Shown: positions 46,401 through 59,589, counted from the first letter of the stretch. The stretch is DNA of 64,000 bases from Ancylostoma caninum (GCA_037903475.1 JBAJFG010000034.1:496001-560000); one strand, 5' to 3'. Numbers and translations are program-made. Notes: generated by a model not told the origin, from the sequence alone.

Positions 46401-49400
46401 TGCTAAGCTTGCAAAGCACAATCCGCTTTAATCGGAGTAATTTTGGAACATCAGATGTAGATGAATAAACGAAAGAATATTTATGCCAAGCACTTACTAG
46501 TTTCGTGTATTGTCTGTCAAAATACATGACGAGTCACGTATTTTTCGAATATTCGAATATTTGATTTGATAGCACTTTTCGAAGACATTGGACTTGTTGA
46601 CCGCCGTGCTTGCCCCCTTGCAATCCCCTGCTTTTCTTGGGATGTTGAGGCACCCAGAGGATGAATATGAATCAGACACTTCCTTTTCGCATTTCTGAAT
46701 TCCAAAAAGTAATGTTCCGGAGCGAATGTGTAAAAAGGCAGCGTCTTATATATTGCTCATCCACTTTTGAATCATACAGTATTTGGCTAGTGGGTGGTCC
46801 TCAAATGAGTCACCGCTTCGCCCACGTGTTTACAAAAAAAAACGTACCGCATAAACATTCGTGACTGTACTGTTTACTAAAAAAACTGTCTATGTAATAA
46901 CTAGTGAAGAAATTGATTGATTTTCCAACAACCTGGATAACGTACTTCTTTCTTCATTATTTTATTTTATTCTGCTTTCTTCATATTCTTTCTTTCGCGC
47001 AGAACTTCAGGATTGACTAATGACATCAAATATGGACGAGTAAAACAGAAAAAAAAACTGAATCTAAACACTCAATACCAACACCTATTCTTTAGATCAC
47101 AACCGTCGCGTTTTCGCTACACGATGGAAGAGTGAAAAAGAAGGAAGAACTCACTGAGCTACAAAAGAGAGAAGCAATTGTGTGAGTGGTCAATGTGTGA
47201 TTTTTCCCTATGGAAAAATAAGTAAATAAATTAGAAAAGGAGTTTTAATTTCAAAATGGATCCTGTTTTAGAGAACTGCCATCGCTGTCTGAATATGTGT
47301 CCTTCATTTTTAATTTCCAAGTGAGTTCTTTTCTGGATCCCTGGCATTTTCTATCCATGTGGGAATAACGGGGTTGAATAATTTTTAGACAGCGCTCACG
47401 GGTCCAGTAAATTTCTACTCGGATTATTTGGCGTTCATCGATGGGGTTCACGTGGTTCGCACCAAGGATGGCAAGGTATTCAATAGAAATTTCTCAGTTA
47501 AACTATCCAGTAGGTGTTTCTAACCGGTAGTTTTTCTATGTGTTTCTACTGTGAAAACTGGTAATTTTGACAATTCAATAGAAAATCTGCAGGAGTTGAA
47601 AAATTATAATTAAATAGCAGTTCGTTCATTGGTTTGCTTCTCACTAAAGTGTCTGCTGTGATTGTCTCCCTCTACGTCATTTGTCTTACATGTCCTGATT
47701 AATGGTTTTCTTATAGGAACCGTCAGCTGTCGGTGCATCCATGCGGAAACTGGCAGAATCCATCCTTTACCTGTTAATTATTGCCCAGTTCGGCGCAACA
47801 TATCCACCAGAATTGATCGCTGAAAAAGAGTGAGTTGAGCGGTGTTTGTTATTTGGTGCTTGGACGAGGCAAACAGTTGTATTACAGTATCATTACTGCA
47901 TAAGGTTTCCCTTTAGGGTTAAAATTAGGGTTAGAGTTTTGTGGCTTTCTAGGACAATTTTTTAGCTATTGGAATGCTTATTCTGTGTACTCGAAGATAG
48001 CCGAGGCTGGAATACTTACAAGTTAGGAACAAAAGAGACACCATAGCAGTTAATTGTGGATGATTTGGCAAACCTCTACCCTATTTTTACAAAAAATTTT
48101 AACTCTATGACTTTCTGAGGTTTTTCTTTCAAATTCCATTATTGTATCATTACCTGGGGCCGCATGCATCGCTGAGATCACCCAGGGTAAACATGTGAAC
48201 ACGACATAAATTTAGCCATCGTCAACGAAGGGGTCAACACGTTTACACAGGTAATCTCAATGATGCATTCAGGCCCTGGTAGTACTGTATTATTAATAAT
48301 CGTTTAATCCTGTCGTAGTGTTAGAAGTTATACTTCTTTATATACTTATCACTACTTGATATGCTATTCCTATTATTATACATTACTTTAAATTTTTTAC
48401 ATATACTTATATGGTCTGTTTCACTGAGAAGGATAATTGGAGAGACGTCAGACAGAAAAAGAACACGGTGAAGTACGCAGAAATTAGAGAGGGTGAAGAG
48501 AAAAACAGGCATTCTTCACGAATACCCAGCTCTGGTCGCGTTTGAATCAGACCATATTACCTATTCCTATACTATAACTTACATTTTATTTTCCAGAATT
48601 CCCTATTTTCTGCACATTTTCTCTCATTTTTCAAGACTACCCCTATTATTTCCTCTTGTATCTTTCCTAACCTTAACGTTGGATTACGTTTTGCTAGTTT
48701 TCTGGAATTGCATTCCTCCTATCCAAGATCGCTTACGCATTTAACAGCTTCATTTTCAGATATCTTGCTTTGCCATATTTGCAGTGGTTTATGTGGTGGT
48801 TTATTGTGATTTTCCTTATTCGTGTGAACTACTACTTTGCATGGACTTTTGGTAGGGTTTTTACTAATCCTTGATTACTACAGTGAACTGTTGTAAATAG
48901 TAATTTTGTACTTGATGAGAGCGTTTCAGCTGATTCGGTCTGCAATATGTCTGGATTTGGATTCAGTGGTTATGATGAGAATGGAAATGCAAAGTGGGAG
49001 TTGTGCACGAATGTGCGACCCTATCAAGTTGAGGTTAGCGAATGTTTGGATTACTTACTTTGAGCGTTTAACTAGTAGGGGTATTAAACCCTCACATGGT
49101 AGTTCAAGGATTTCCATGCTAGTCCTCATTTTCGCCTGGGGATTTTCGTGCTAGTCGTCATTTTCGGCTCAGAAGTCATTCCTGTGTGGGCCGCACGACC
49201 TCCCGGGGGACTAATGTGTACTACACCCCCCCCCCTCTCCCCATCGATTTGTCATTGGTCCGCAATTGTCAAATTAACATTTTCTGTTTTTACGGATCTT
49301 TTGCGACTGCATCGTTTAAAATTAGTCCCTGAATTGAGAGCCTATTTATGGGGTTTGGTTGAAATGCAGAAATTACTCTGGAATTACTAGTTTACTAAAA

Positions 49401-52178
49401 TGGTCTCATGGTTTCATATTGCAGATGGCGCAAAGTTTCAAGGAAACATTGGATGGTTGGAATATCCAGACAGGAGGATGGCTTCGGCGAGTAGCGTACG
49501 ATAGGACACCGAAGAAGTATTACTTTTTTCAAATCACTACACTAGCTTTTAAAGTTACCATAATTTTTATCGTCATTGTTAGACATACACGTCAATCGAC
49601 TTTTTTTGTCGCTGTTAGCGCCACAGAATTAGGTGTGTTATGACCACCTACATAGCTGATTCTGCTGCATATTGCATAATCAGGAAAAGGAAACATACCG
49701 TGGTCATAAATATCCGGAAAAAAAAAACTTCTTTCCTAGAAAACTGCAGAAACATTCACAATAGTCTATGAAATTTGTTTTGCTTCCACATGGTCAGGAT
49801 ATATGGGCGGCAAATGTTGCGATTTAGATTACATTTTGATCGCCAGAAAAACCGAAGAGTGCGTTAAAGGTCTCTTCCTCTTCTAGCACTCCGAAAAGTG
49901 GGATAGATCTTGTTTTTTTTTTTTGTATTCTACAATTCAGAAATTATCTTGAAATTGCGTGCATTTGCAGGTTTTTTCTGTTCGAAACTGTTGAAGTATA
50001 TATTCATTTTGGAGACGTGACTTTTGTCCGTAAAGTTTTTTTTTCTAATAAGAGAATGTCTAATTTTTTAAATGAAAAGCAGACAGGAAACGAAAGCGAA
50101 AAATGGTAAGTTTGTAATCAGTTCAGAGGAGATGGAAATTTCAGGCAATGAGTATCGCTAACGATAGAAAAATGTTTTATCGTGGAAAACAGGCAGTAGT
50201 GTCAAAAAGCCATACGAAAAGTATGTAGTTATCCTAGTGGCGCGACCTCCATCCCACATCCCATACGTTTCTTCTGACAGTGTGTACATAGTTGTGAGTG
50301 TATAATTAGGACCGCATAACATATCGGACGCATTCAAACTCCTATATTCGATTCCATATGGTTGGAAAATCCAAATATCAGGGGAACAGAGAATATGTGA
50401 GCCGATGAAGAAAATGTGAGGTTCTGCAGGATTCCCCATAACCCGAATATATCAATTTTTGGATTGATTTCCAGAATTATTGCCTGAGTCAGTGGGATTC
50501 TTGAGCTTTTGTTCGCTCCTTGATATGGTGTTAGTGAGCTTCAGTTTCAGCAAAATACATGGTAGTAGAAGTGGCGATCCAGAACGAATGAGATCCACCC
50601 CAACTTCATTTTTCAGAATTCGAACCTTTGCGACTTATGCGCTGTCAGCAATGTGGCATGGAATCTCGGTTGGATACTACATGACCTTCTTCACAGGAGC
50701 TTTATTCACACTAGCGGGCGCTACGGTATATTTTTTTAGGGTTTAAGTTTGTCACGATTAGCTTCACGGCTTTATGATGCGTTCCCGTTTTATTCCCAAT
50801 TCTTAAGCTGTCCATAGATCCAGAAGGCTTAAAATCATTGCTTCGTTATGTTGCAGTTCCGACGTTGCATGCGACATCGGTTCTTGGATTGTCATAAGAA
50901 AAAGCTGGCCTATGATGTCATGACATTTATGGCCACAAAGGTTGCCCTAGCTTATGCAACCTACCCATTCGTCACAATGAACCTGAATCCTGCATTCTCG
51001 CTTTACAAGTAAGTACATATTACAATGAACATTTTTCTGAACGTCTTTCTGATTCCGGAATGTGCGTGTGTCTGATTAGCTAATTGTTTTTTCGTTGATT
51101 TGTCAATTTTTCGGGAGCCATGAAAAGGGCAAGGTCTGGATGTCAAGTTGATTTCGGTGTCATTGGTGAATAATCATGCTGTAGAATGTTGTGGATTACG
51201 CAGGACAAAAAATTTATAATATCTTTTTTTTCTCTCCAGCAATTTTCCAAAGGGCAAAGGAAGGAGCAAGCTCCAACTTCAGGAGAAATGCCCTAAATCT
51301 GGATTTCTTTCTCCGGAGCATCGAATACACGGGTTTCCAATCTGTTCTATCCCCATTTTAAGACGATTGCACGTATTCGCGTGAAACTCTTCACAATTCC
51401 GAACGTATTCCGCTAAATTCTGGGCGCAATTTTCTCTGCCTGAGCTTACAAGGATGCCAAGCGAGTGATTCTTCATATCTTCTACTAATACTACTCAGTA
51501 CTAATACAATTCAGGAATTTTGTGCATCTATGCTTTTGCGGTTCGGTAGTTCTGATTACTTCGATACTTCTGGACCTCTCTCTTTCAAATTCCGTCTTGC
51601 AGATGTTTTTTTATTCGTTCTTGTAGCACATGCTTCATGGAGGTTTGCGAAAACCCATAGTGAAGCCCGTTCCCGTTCGGGCACATGGAGTCGGGGTTGA
51701 AGGAAATAAGAGAAAATGAACAAAAATCTCAATAATAATTCGATTAAAGACGGACAGTTAAAGAATTTATAATAAAAACTCAGAATTCTATTAGTGGAAA
51801 ACGGCACTAAAAGAATTGAAATCTGTTAACCATTGAAATTCTTTGTTCCGCACTGTAGTCCATCTTTAATCTTTATTACATAGCTTACCATGCTAGAAAA
51901 AAAAACAACAACTCAACACACAAAAGTTTGTCAAAAACAAATTAGCTACTACAATGCAGTTACATAAAGAATTAGATGGGGTAAACAGGTAATCCATGGT
52001 TTTTCTTAGTACATTTGTTTCTAGGCGAGTCTATTTCTTCGTCCACATAGCGGCGATCCTGATTCTCGTCGTTCTACCTCGAGTGTATCCGCCACCGCCA
52101 AGAGTATCATCAGCAAACGCCAATTCGTCGCTAAAATCAGACTTGCCGCCACCGCCAGAAGTGAAAAAGGACCTCTAG
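43406..52178 (+). CDS. MBOAT-family lysophospholipid acyltransferase (MBOAT1/2 type), 485 aa, 14 exons
   Basis: This multi-pass ER enzyme is predicted to transfer acyl groups from acyl-CoA to lysophospholipids in the Lands cycle. The exons are 43406-43486, 43545-43690, 43870-43947, 45655-45769, 47096-47181, 47272-47320, 47389-47475, 47717-47829, 48760-48851, 48930-49033, 49425-49516, 50617-50725, 50857-51008 and 52025-52178. They sum to 1458 nt and all phases match. Hallmarks are DITGPMMVAVQKITT, FSLHDGR, NYYFAWTFADSVCNMSGFGF (conserved Asn codon 48944-48946), GYDENGNAKWEL, LDGWNIQTGGWLRRVAYDR and LSAMWHGISVGYYMTF (catalytic His codon 50657-50659). The length fits the family (about 490-520 aa in vertebrates). 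The C-terminus is Pro-rich and ends VKKDL, a KKxx ER-retrieval signal. The best match I recall is human MBOAT1/2. Which C. elegans mboa paralogue it matches was not determined. Confidence 0.93.
45895..45952. repeat. 29-bp tandem duplication in an MBOAT intron
   Basis: The unit ACGGAAATTCGCTACTAA[AG]TGATGAATTG is present twice in direct tandem with one mismatch. It lies in the intron between MBOAT exons 4 and 5, close to the fold-back element that follows. Confidence 0.85.
46041..46330. repeat. Fold-back element with GC-rich 80-bp arms in an MBOAT intron
   Basis: The left arm has ACAGTGGATGTCAGTGG, GTGGCCCACCCACGGCCTC and ACGCCGCACAACCGC. The right arm has the inverted counterparts GCGGTTGCGCGGCGTCC, GAGGCCGCGGATGGGCCAC and GACGTCCACTGTAT. 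The loop is A/T-rich with its own small inverted repeat (CTAGCTCGAAAAGCTATAG). The arms are far more GC-rich than the intron around them. No coding capacity. Confidence 0.85.
48152..48280. repeat. MITE-like inverted repeat, copy A
   Basis: The left arm CCTGGGGCCGCATGCATC...GAGATCACCCAGGGTAAAC pairs with the right arm GTTTACACAGGTAATCTCAATGATGCATTCAGGCCCTGG. The unit is about 130 bp, in the intron between MBOAT exons 8 and 9. It shares arms with the copy at 55193-55303, so it belongs to a dispersed family. Confidence 0.8.
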
Positions 52179-52273
52179 TCGCAGTTATTCATTTAGACTT
52201 ATCTATTCGTGCTTCTTCTCTTTCATCTGCTTACATTGATGAGTTTTTCTTTGTAATGATAGAGTTTTAACAT

Positions 52274-52310
52274 GTATATGCTATTTGCTATATGCTATAT
52301 GCTATATGCT
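52274..52310. repeat. Short (TATATGC)n tandem repeat in the MBOAT 3'UTR
   Basis: About three to four copies of GCTATAT/TATATGC-type units lie about 100 nt after the MBOAT stop codon. Too short to suggest more than slippage. Confidence 0.7.
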
Positions 52311-52835
52311 TCGTTATGCATCACCGGTTCACTATTTCGTCGTGGTTGTTCTTGTTTATCATATCATCCGCAATATCAATTATTTTACCGTCTGCTTTGT
52401 GTTCATGTGTACATGTGAGATCTGTGCTTTTTCATATTTTCGTGCTAAGGATTAGAGGCGTGCCAAAATAGCTGTTGCCGCATCGTTATCACGCTGAATT
52501 TTATGACTTTCTGTACACTTTTTTTTTTATTTTCACGTGCAGTTCACATTAGAACAACTCGTACTATTATTGATCGTTGCCAATTTCTCTTGTCCACGCT
52601 ACTTTGTACCATTGTAACATCCTTAGAAACTGTATTGCTAGGTAGTATGAGTTTGAGACTTGAAACTAACTCTTCTGTTAACCACATCGACTAAACATGC
52701 TAAACGTTTCTACCATCTGATCGGGTTCGAGCGGCTTTTGCAATTTTAGCTGTTCTCATTCGGTGATTTTGTTTACGAACTACGTGGTCGTTTGTTGAAA
52801 ATGATGTACCTGATCGATTTTTTGTTCACAAAATT

Positions 52836-52841
52836 AATAAA
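52836..52841 (+). terminator. Polyadenylation signal AATAAA of the MBOAT gene
   Basis: A canonical AATAAA lies 658 nt after the stop codon in a T-rich 3' region. It is the first good candidate downstream; assignment is by position only. Confidence 0.5.
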
Positions 52842-55800
52842 CTTGTGAATTTCATTTTAACGGTTACTACTTATCAAAAGCACTGTTAGGGTACTCATCT
52901 GTGGAAAAAAAATGTTCTTTTTCTGCTTGTTTCAATACTGTGTAGAAGTACTTAGCAAGCAGGTGTTGGTAACTTGGAATTTACGAATACAATTTGGTAG
53001 GTGTACTTAAATACTGCTGCTGTAACAGTTATCCGGAAAAAGCTCTCGAAATTTGTGCGCATGTTTCTTTACCTATTTGGTGTCAAACTTATGTCACTTT
53101 ACATAAATCCCATAAAATGTCTGGATGTGTCTGCTCTTTCCGCTATCAAAATAGTCTGGATTCGACATTAATCTTCTTTTTCAATCATTCTGAGGAGCCA
53201 TGCCTGTGAAAATAACAAATGTGGAGATCGCGAACAGATATAGTCATAGAGATCAAAGAACACGGTGTGGAACATGTAGGTCCTGAGATCAAAAAATAAC
53301 TGGTGGGCTAGTAGATCGAAAGTTGAATTACTGTCTTGATCTGAAGTCTTGAATCCAGAGCTTCCTAGAAAAGATATCCAAAAAATAGTATACAGCAGCG
53401 TTCTACAGCCACAACTGTAAGAACACCTGGTATGTTGATCAAGCATAAATGAGCTTGTACATTAGTACATCAAATTTCATTTCGGGTGAATAACATGTAG
53501 GCTTGGAGATCAAAAAATAGCTGTAATCGCGGTAGATCAGAAGTTAAACGGCGACAGTGATCAGCCTGATGAATAATCGGAACTCGAAAGTCGAATTTCC
53601 CTTGAAATGGCATGCACCAGCTAGCACAAGCAAAGACAATACTAATAAAAACACAGTTACAAATACTGTTCACACAAATAAACTCAATAATGCTCTAAAG
53701 AAATAGATCTACTACGTGAATTTTTTGTAGTACACATAAAATTAATACCACCCAAAATAGAAGTTAAACCTGCACAATCCGAGAAAAAGAGAATTTTCGA
53801 ACATAAAATAAGTGCCCTGCATTTCTTGATTCTCTTCAGCAGTGAGCATCTTGTAGATTGTGCAAGATTCGTTCTCATTAAGAGGTTTAGCTTCAGTTTT
53901 TTTCCTCCTGAAGAGTACGGACGTTTCCGATTACTTGACAGTTCCTGCTACAAGATAAAGAGTGCATTTTCAACGTTAGGACTTCAAAAGTGCAGAGAAG
54001 ACAGTAGTTTACCAGAAGACTCTTATCGTTTCCTTGAAACCTCTTCATGTATGGAACCTTTCTGACACTGTTTTCCTCGTGTTTTCGATTGTGAAGATTG
54101 AATTTCGATGCAGTACATGTGCCTCAGAGTACATCAATTAAAATGAACTATTTGTGTTATCTGTTTCCTCATGCATTGTTGATTTCACTGTACTTCTGGT
54201 TTAGGCAAGGGTAATATTTCCGGCTGAGGACGTCGGGTGCTGATATGTACTTCTTATTTCGATGGGATATTCAGGTCAAGACGCGAACTTAGATTGGCGT
54301 TCCAGATTTTTGATGTCGCATAAGGTTGCAAAGGGGAGGAGGTAGAGAGCTGATCTCCCTCTGGGTTTGATATCTCTGCTTCTGAATATGCTTCCGAGTT
54401 TGAGCTTTGAGTGGGAATTCGACTGTTAAAGGCGGTCGATGAGAACACTCTTTCCAGAAGAGAAAGTAATTTTACAAACTGGTAAATGGTTCCCTTTGTT
54501 TTCCAAGCTAAATTGTGGAATTTCATTATGCTTAACTAGATAAAGGAGGTCGCCAGGAGCGTAGTAGATGATGAATCTCAGAGAATGCGGGGAAAACTCT
54601 TCAAGTTTGATTTTCTAATGTAGCGGAGCCAGCGACGGGACCAGATTGTAATCTGCCACCTGAACCACGGAGAAATGCGTGTTGCGTTACAGCCAAAACC
54701 TATTCTGGATAACTGTAGAGGTGCGTATAACCAGTTTTGTGACCTTTGCAGCGAAACCACCGGAAATGAAAAAGTAACGGATACTGTGGACTCGGGTCCA
54801 AAATGATTGGGCTGAAGACCGACTGCTTTACTGGTCAGCCAAGCAAATATAGCCTTTTGGAGCACAAGGGCAGCTCAGGGTGCGGTAATTTCGATCATCC
54901 ATCAAATCTATTAAAACTAGCTACTTTACATTTACCTTTACCTCTATAGTTTTGCAAATTTTATCTAAGGTACATAGGCAGCAACCATCTCAAACAAATT
55001 TTTGGAAGGGCCGCAGTAGAAAATCAGAAAAACTGACGCGTGGCCTGTGGATCTTCCGATTTCTTGCTGCGCTCCTTCCGCATACATAGGTGCTACGGTC
55101 CTTCCGAATCTTTCTATATCTGTGTCTCTCGCCTCTTAATCACATGATCGAGATCTTTTTCTGTTACGGTTCTTTCAACAGTTTGTCTGATATTCTTGAG
55201 ATTACTCAGGGTAAATGTGTTAATACCTCTTAAGTTTACTATTCGTTAATACGGCTATCAACACGTTTACTCTGGGTAATCTCAAGTATGCGTCCAGGCC
55301 CTGAAGTGTTTCTATGTGCCTCAGAAAATCGATCCTCTAAAACTGTGAAAAGTGGCAGGCAGGTAGCAGGTGTTATTATTGGAGATCAAAGACCACCCAC
55401 TGTTGTTGATCTGATATGTTTACCACCCACCGCATGCATGAAAGCGGATGAATTTATCAACGGAATGACGCTAGCTGAGAGTGCAGAGAAGCAGAGTTTC
55501 GATTAATCTGGCAATATTTTGTGCAATATCGATGGAAATTGCGCAATGTATGCGCAACTATATAGATGCCATCGGCATTGTCATTGGATCCGGTCTGGCG
55601 CTACGCAATTGATCATATTTGCGTTTGAGAGAGCGGCAGCAGCTCGTCCAGCTCCCCTACTACCCGACCTCCTCTTACCCTCCGCCCTCGTGGCTCGTCT
55701 CTTCTCAGCAATATACGGCTGCTAGTGCTGTTGCCAGCTTGGCAGTAGTGGTTAATTGACTCCTTGCGCATCGGTCTCTGTTGTTGATAGGTTTTACCAT

Positions 55801-58280
55801 AGAAACGTCTCTTATGCCTATGAAGTCGTATATCTGGAGTACGGTGGTTGCCTCGTCGTATTTTGTCACCAGACATCGTCCCATTCAAGATGCACTTATG
55901 CAATATTTATTGTTGACATTTTGAACATTTTCAAAACGCCACGTAGTTTCCATATAGTGCACCACTAGTCTATCTCATCTGGAGTCGCCCAGGATACCAG
56001 CTAGTGCTCTATGAGTCCCTAGGGCATAATCCTCCTGTTTAGCAGTGTCTAGCTGCGCCCAACTGTTGTAAACCCTACATTTTAAGGATATAAATGTACG
56101 TTATCCTCTCTTTTTCGTAGCAGAAGCCAAGCAACAGTTGCCCTTGAAGTGCAAAATGTTCAAAAAACCCCCAAAACACGCTCTTGCACTTCAATAGTAC
56201 TTGAATATTTGTTCAATATCCTGGTTACGCCCATAATTTTAGCACTTTCCTTATCTCAATGCAAACAGATCAGGCAAACAAAAGTGACAGTCCACGGATG
56301 TGTGGCTAATGAATCATGTAGATTATTTGTTCGGCTCAAGAATAGCGACATTTAAAGATCTGTGGAAGAATCCCAGTGCCGGCGAAGAATTTCGAAGAGA
56401 AGGTGAGTCTTATCATTATTGGGTGTAAGCTGGATAATTGGATTCCCTCGTTTGTGCAATCCTTCCCAGAAAATCACTGGCTTCAGTATAAATTCGCTCT
56501 CTGATGTATGAAAGATGAGCAGAATTAATTACTGCTGCCTGTTGTCCATGTGAGCGTCTAGAAGTAACTGACAAAGTATCCATTCCTTGGAAACGAGAAA
56601 ATGAGTCATTTGCTTTTGTTCCGGTATAGTTCGGATAGGCTTGTGGATAATTCTGTGAAGAAATATGATTTTTCATAGCGAACTTCGTCATTTCTGAATC
56701 CTGATCTCCTTAAATTGGCGGATTTTTCGCCCGTATCTTTCATGGATTCCTATTACAACCAACACCTCTTGTTCAACCTTGTACCTCTACATCCTGGGCA
56801 ACCCCAAAGATTTACTCCAGTCGTTTAAGCAATTAATTTTTCTATATTTAACACCAGTCGCCGACGATGTCCAATTATTTTGGAGAGCTATGATTAGTAA
56901 TAGTACATTTGCCAACGGATAGAATTACGTTCGAAAATAGAAGTGACTAGTTAACATCTAGGAATGAAGTGTTTTCTTGTTTACCAATCACTAAAGTTAT
57001 ACCTCTGTTCTCTAAAGGATTTAGTGAATGGTCCAGGAAAAAAAACTGGACACTATCTAGGTATCCACAAAAAAGTTTTGAAAACTCTTGAAAATCTAGA
57101 AACTATTGTCAGTGCAAGAAAACGCCTTTTTATCGTTGGAACACTGGGTTTTTCTTGTGTAATTTAATTCTATAATTGTTTGAGATGAAAGTAGTCGGCA
57201 GTAACTGTTTTGAGAGGTTGTGCTTCTTTCTCCAGACCTATTTCATTCCTGTAAATGGAGAACCTTATTGGGTAAGTTAACGACTGGCTAGACAATAATT
57301 AATCCCAGAAGTACAAACCCCATAAATAGCGAGTTTCTGTTTGTAAAGAAGTAATCACCTGAACACCTTTAATGCGCAAAGGTTGATTGATTGCCATCGG
57401 TCTTTTCTCATCCAGACACTCCATAGTTTTTTCATGCATTGCCGAGAAAGAAGTGAGAATACTTTTTCTATGCTTCCACGTACTGGCTGCCCTGGAATTC
57501 TTGCTAGAAACTAGTTTTGAAAACTGATTCATAATTAAATTTATATTTTAATATCGTCACCTTTACAATCTGCTTAGCTGAGTAATAAATATATAGTTAC
57601 GAAATGCAGTCGGCTGACGTAATAGCGTAGCGCTTAATCTTGACGTCTGAAAACTTGGCGGATATTATTCATGTTAATTATTTATAACTTCCTACGTAAC
57701 CGACTAGGTATCCATATGAGGTATAAAATTGGTAAGAAGAATTGTAGAACAGCTAGTGTGTGTTTCAGCCACTGCTTTATCCATAAGAATCCAGAATTTT
57801 AGTTAGGTTGTCCACAAACATCTCTTGCTGCGTATATGAACTCTAATAACTCTAATGGTAGATTTTCTGTGAGTCTAAGGATGCCTTCCGTAGGTAATAG
57901 CTTTACAGCTGCTTGTCGTACAGCTGTTCTGTTAATTCTGCTTTAGTTTACATATATCTATTATCCATGAATGAATTGTTTCAGTTACACCATTTCTCAG
58001 GTAACAGTGAAGCAGTCCAGGAAAGTTCCTACTGATTTTTGCGCTTCTCCTGTGCCTTATCCATAAGAATTTGTTGCCTGACTTCTTCTGATACGCAGAT
58101 GTACTTTCTTTCGTCGTATATGTAGTCCTATAAGACGCAAATGTCACACTGATAAGAGTTCTCTGCAAAAAATTCCTGGGAAGAGCGATTCTTCGAAATG
58201 GAGAGAAGGACACCTGAGAGGAACGGAGATGAGTCACAAAGTAAACGTGGCATAACTTTATGACAAGCTGAGAAACGTGG
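52842..58280. other. Intergenic region with a MITE copy, no supported gene
   Basis: Moderately A/T-rich sequence. Around 53200-53560 the phrase GAGATCAAA[GA]AA recurs (53247, 53283 and 53497), each time next to AACATGTAGG or TGTAGG, indicating degenerate internal repeats about 35-250 bp apart. Minus-strand open frames at 54254-54526 and 54578-54865 are coding-like in length but have no recognisable domain. Confidence 0.4.
55193..55303. repeat. MITE-like inverted repeat, copy B
   Basis: The left arm CTTGAGATTACTCAGGGTAA pairs with the right arm TTACTCTGGGTAATCTCAAG. Beyond the right arm it continues ATGCGTCCAGGCCCTG, which matches ATGCATTCAGGCCCTG in copy A. The two copies are about 7 kb apart, differ by scattered substitutions and differ in the loop. 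Confidence 0.8.
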
Positions 58281-59465
58281 TATTGAGGCGATCCACACTG
58301 AGTCATGGGGTGTGCTGAGACTTTCCGGAAACTCCTCGCGTCGAAAGATCGTACATCCGTGATGGCAGCGCGCGTCGGTGCCGCTTGGATTCTGTCCAGT
58401 TTGTTCAGCGAGCAGCTGATGTGCGGCGGGTCGTCGTCGGCTGCGGCATTGTTTGTGCCGTGTCCTCATTCGATTACTTCAGCGTGGCTCATCATAGGCT
58501 TCTTTGACTTGGAAATATCAAAAAGGTCCTTGAAATGGAACAGTTCTACCTCAGCACTCAACCGCTTCCTGGATCTTATCGCCCTACCCCGTTAAAAAAT
58601 CCACCCCATTGTAATGGATTATTTACAGCGATCCGAATACATATTGATTTTGCGATAACGCTGTTGACAGGCGACAGTGGTTAGGGGTGAAAAACAAGGA
58701 GATTTCCATTGAGTTCCAAGTCACCTTTTTAAACGACAGCACAGTCTGATAGCGAAGTGCTCGCGTACACTAGTGCATTCGCTTCTTTGCTATGTCTCAC
58801 CGTCTCCCCCCCCCCGCTCTCCCACCCACCCCTTTCTGGCCCAACAGGGTCCTCCCCTGTGTCGACTCACCGCTATATAGTCCTATGAATACCTTGGATC
58901 AAGCAAAAATTCTATGGGAACACCCCGTCAAGGTCGACATCGGCGATGAGTTGTCGTCGGTGAGGCGTGTGGAACCGGTCGCACCCCAAACCGATCATGT
59001 TCGCTTACTGGCTCATACGTTATGTTGTAATCGTTAGCGTTTTTTACAACTTTGTTAAACATTACTGGTATAATAAGGCCATACTTTGCATCGAGACGCT
59101 TTCGTTTCTCGTTCGAATTTGTTATTCATGTCGAATTACTGATCACGCACACATGTGTCCTTGTTGTTGTCTCGCCATTGCTGCCGTGATGAAAGCCGGC
59201 TGGATTACTGCATAAATCATGAGAATTTGCCACGAGTATACTTCATTATAGACAGCGCGTGAAAGTGGTCTATGCACGGTGAAAGATTCTTTCTCCGGGA
59301 AATTTTCAGAATCCTTGTTTTTGCGTCTTTTGAGTTTTTTTTTTTTGGTTTTTTTATCCGAAAATAGTGCATGCAGTTCGTGAATTTATTTTGGATATCA
59401 CAGCTGAAGCAACATTGTTTTGAGAAAAGGGATGTTTTCTCTGCCTTCATTGGTATAATATCTTC

Positions 59466-59589
59466 GGATGTGGAGCCTTGTACCTGTAGAGCAGTTTGAG
59501 CGAGCTCTGCAATTGGTCAATCCATCGAACAGGCCAATCGCAGAGCTCGGCCACACCGCCCTTTTTCAGGTACAACGCTCCACATCCCT
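59466..59589. repeat. Fold-back element with GATTGG core, about 124 bp
   Basis: GGATGTGGAGCCTTGTACCTG pairs with the right end CAGGTACAACGCTCCACATCC. The inner arms GAGCTCTGCAATTGGTC and GGCCAATCGCAGAGCTC meet at a 15-bp loop. It shares the CTGCGATTGGCC core with the element at 37206-37406. Confidence 0.85.

Noticed and set aside
54254..54865. Two minus-strand open frames (90 and 95 codons)
   Set aside because: No domain, no matching splice sites and no start context. Reading the alternate frames gave stops and nothing recognisable.
58128..58595. Overlapping open frames on both strands in a GC-richer patch
   Set aside because: Both strands are open because of composition. Neither peptide shows a family signature, and no exons could be joined.
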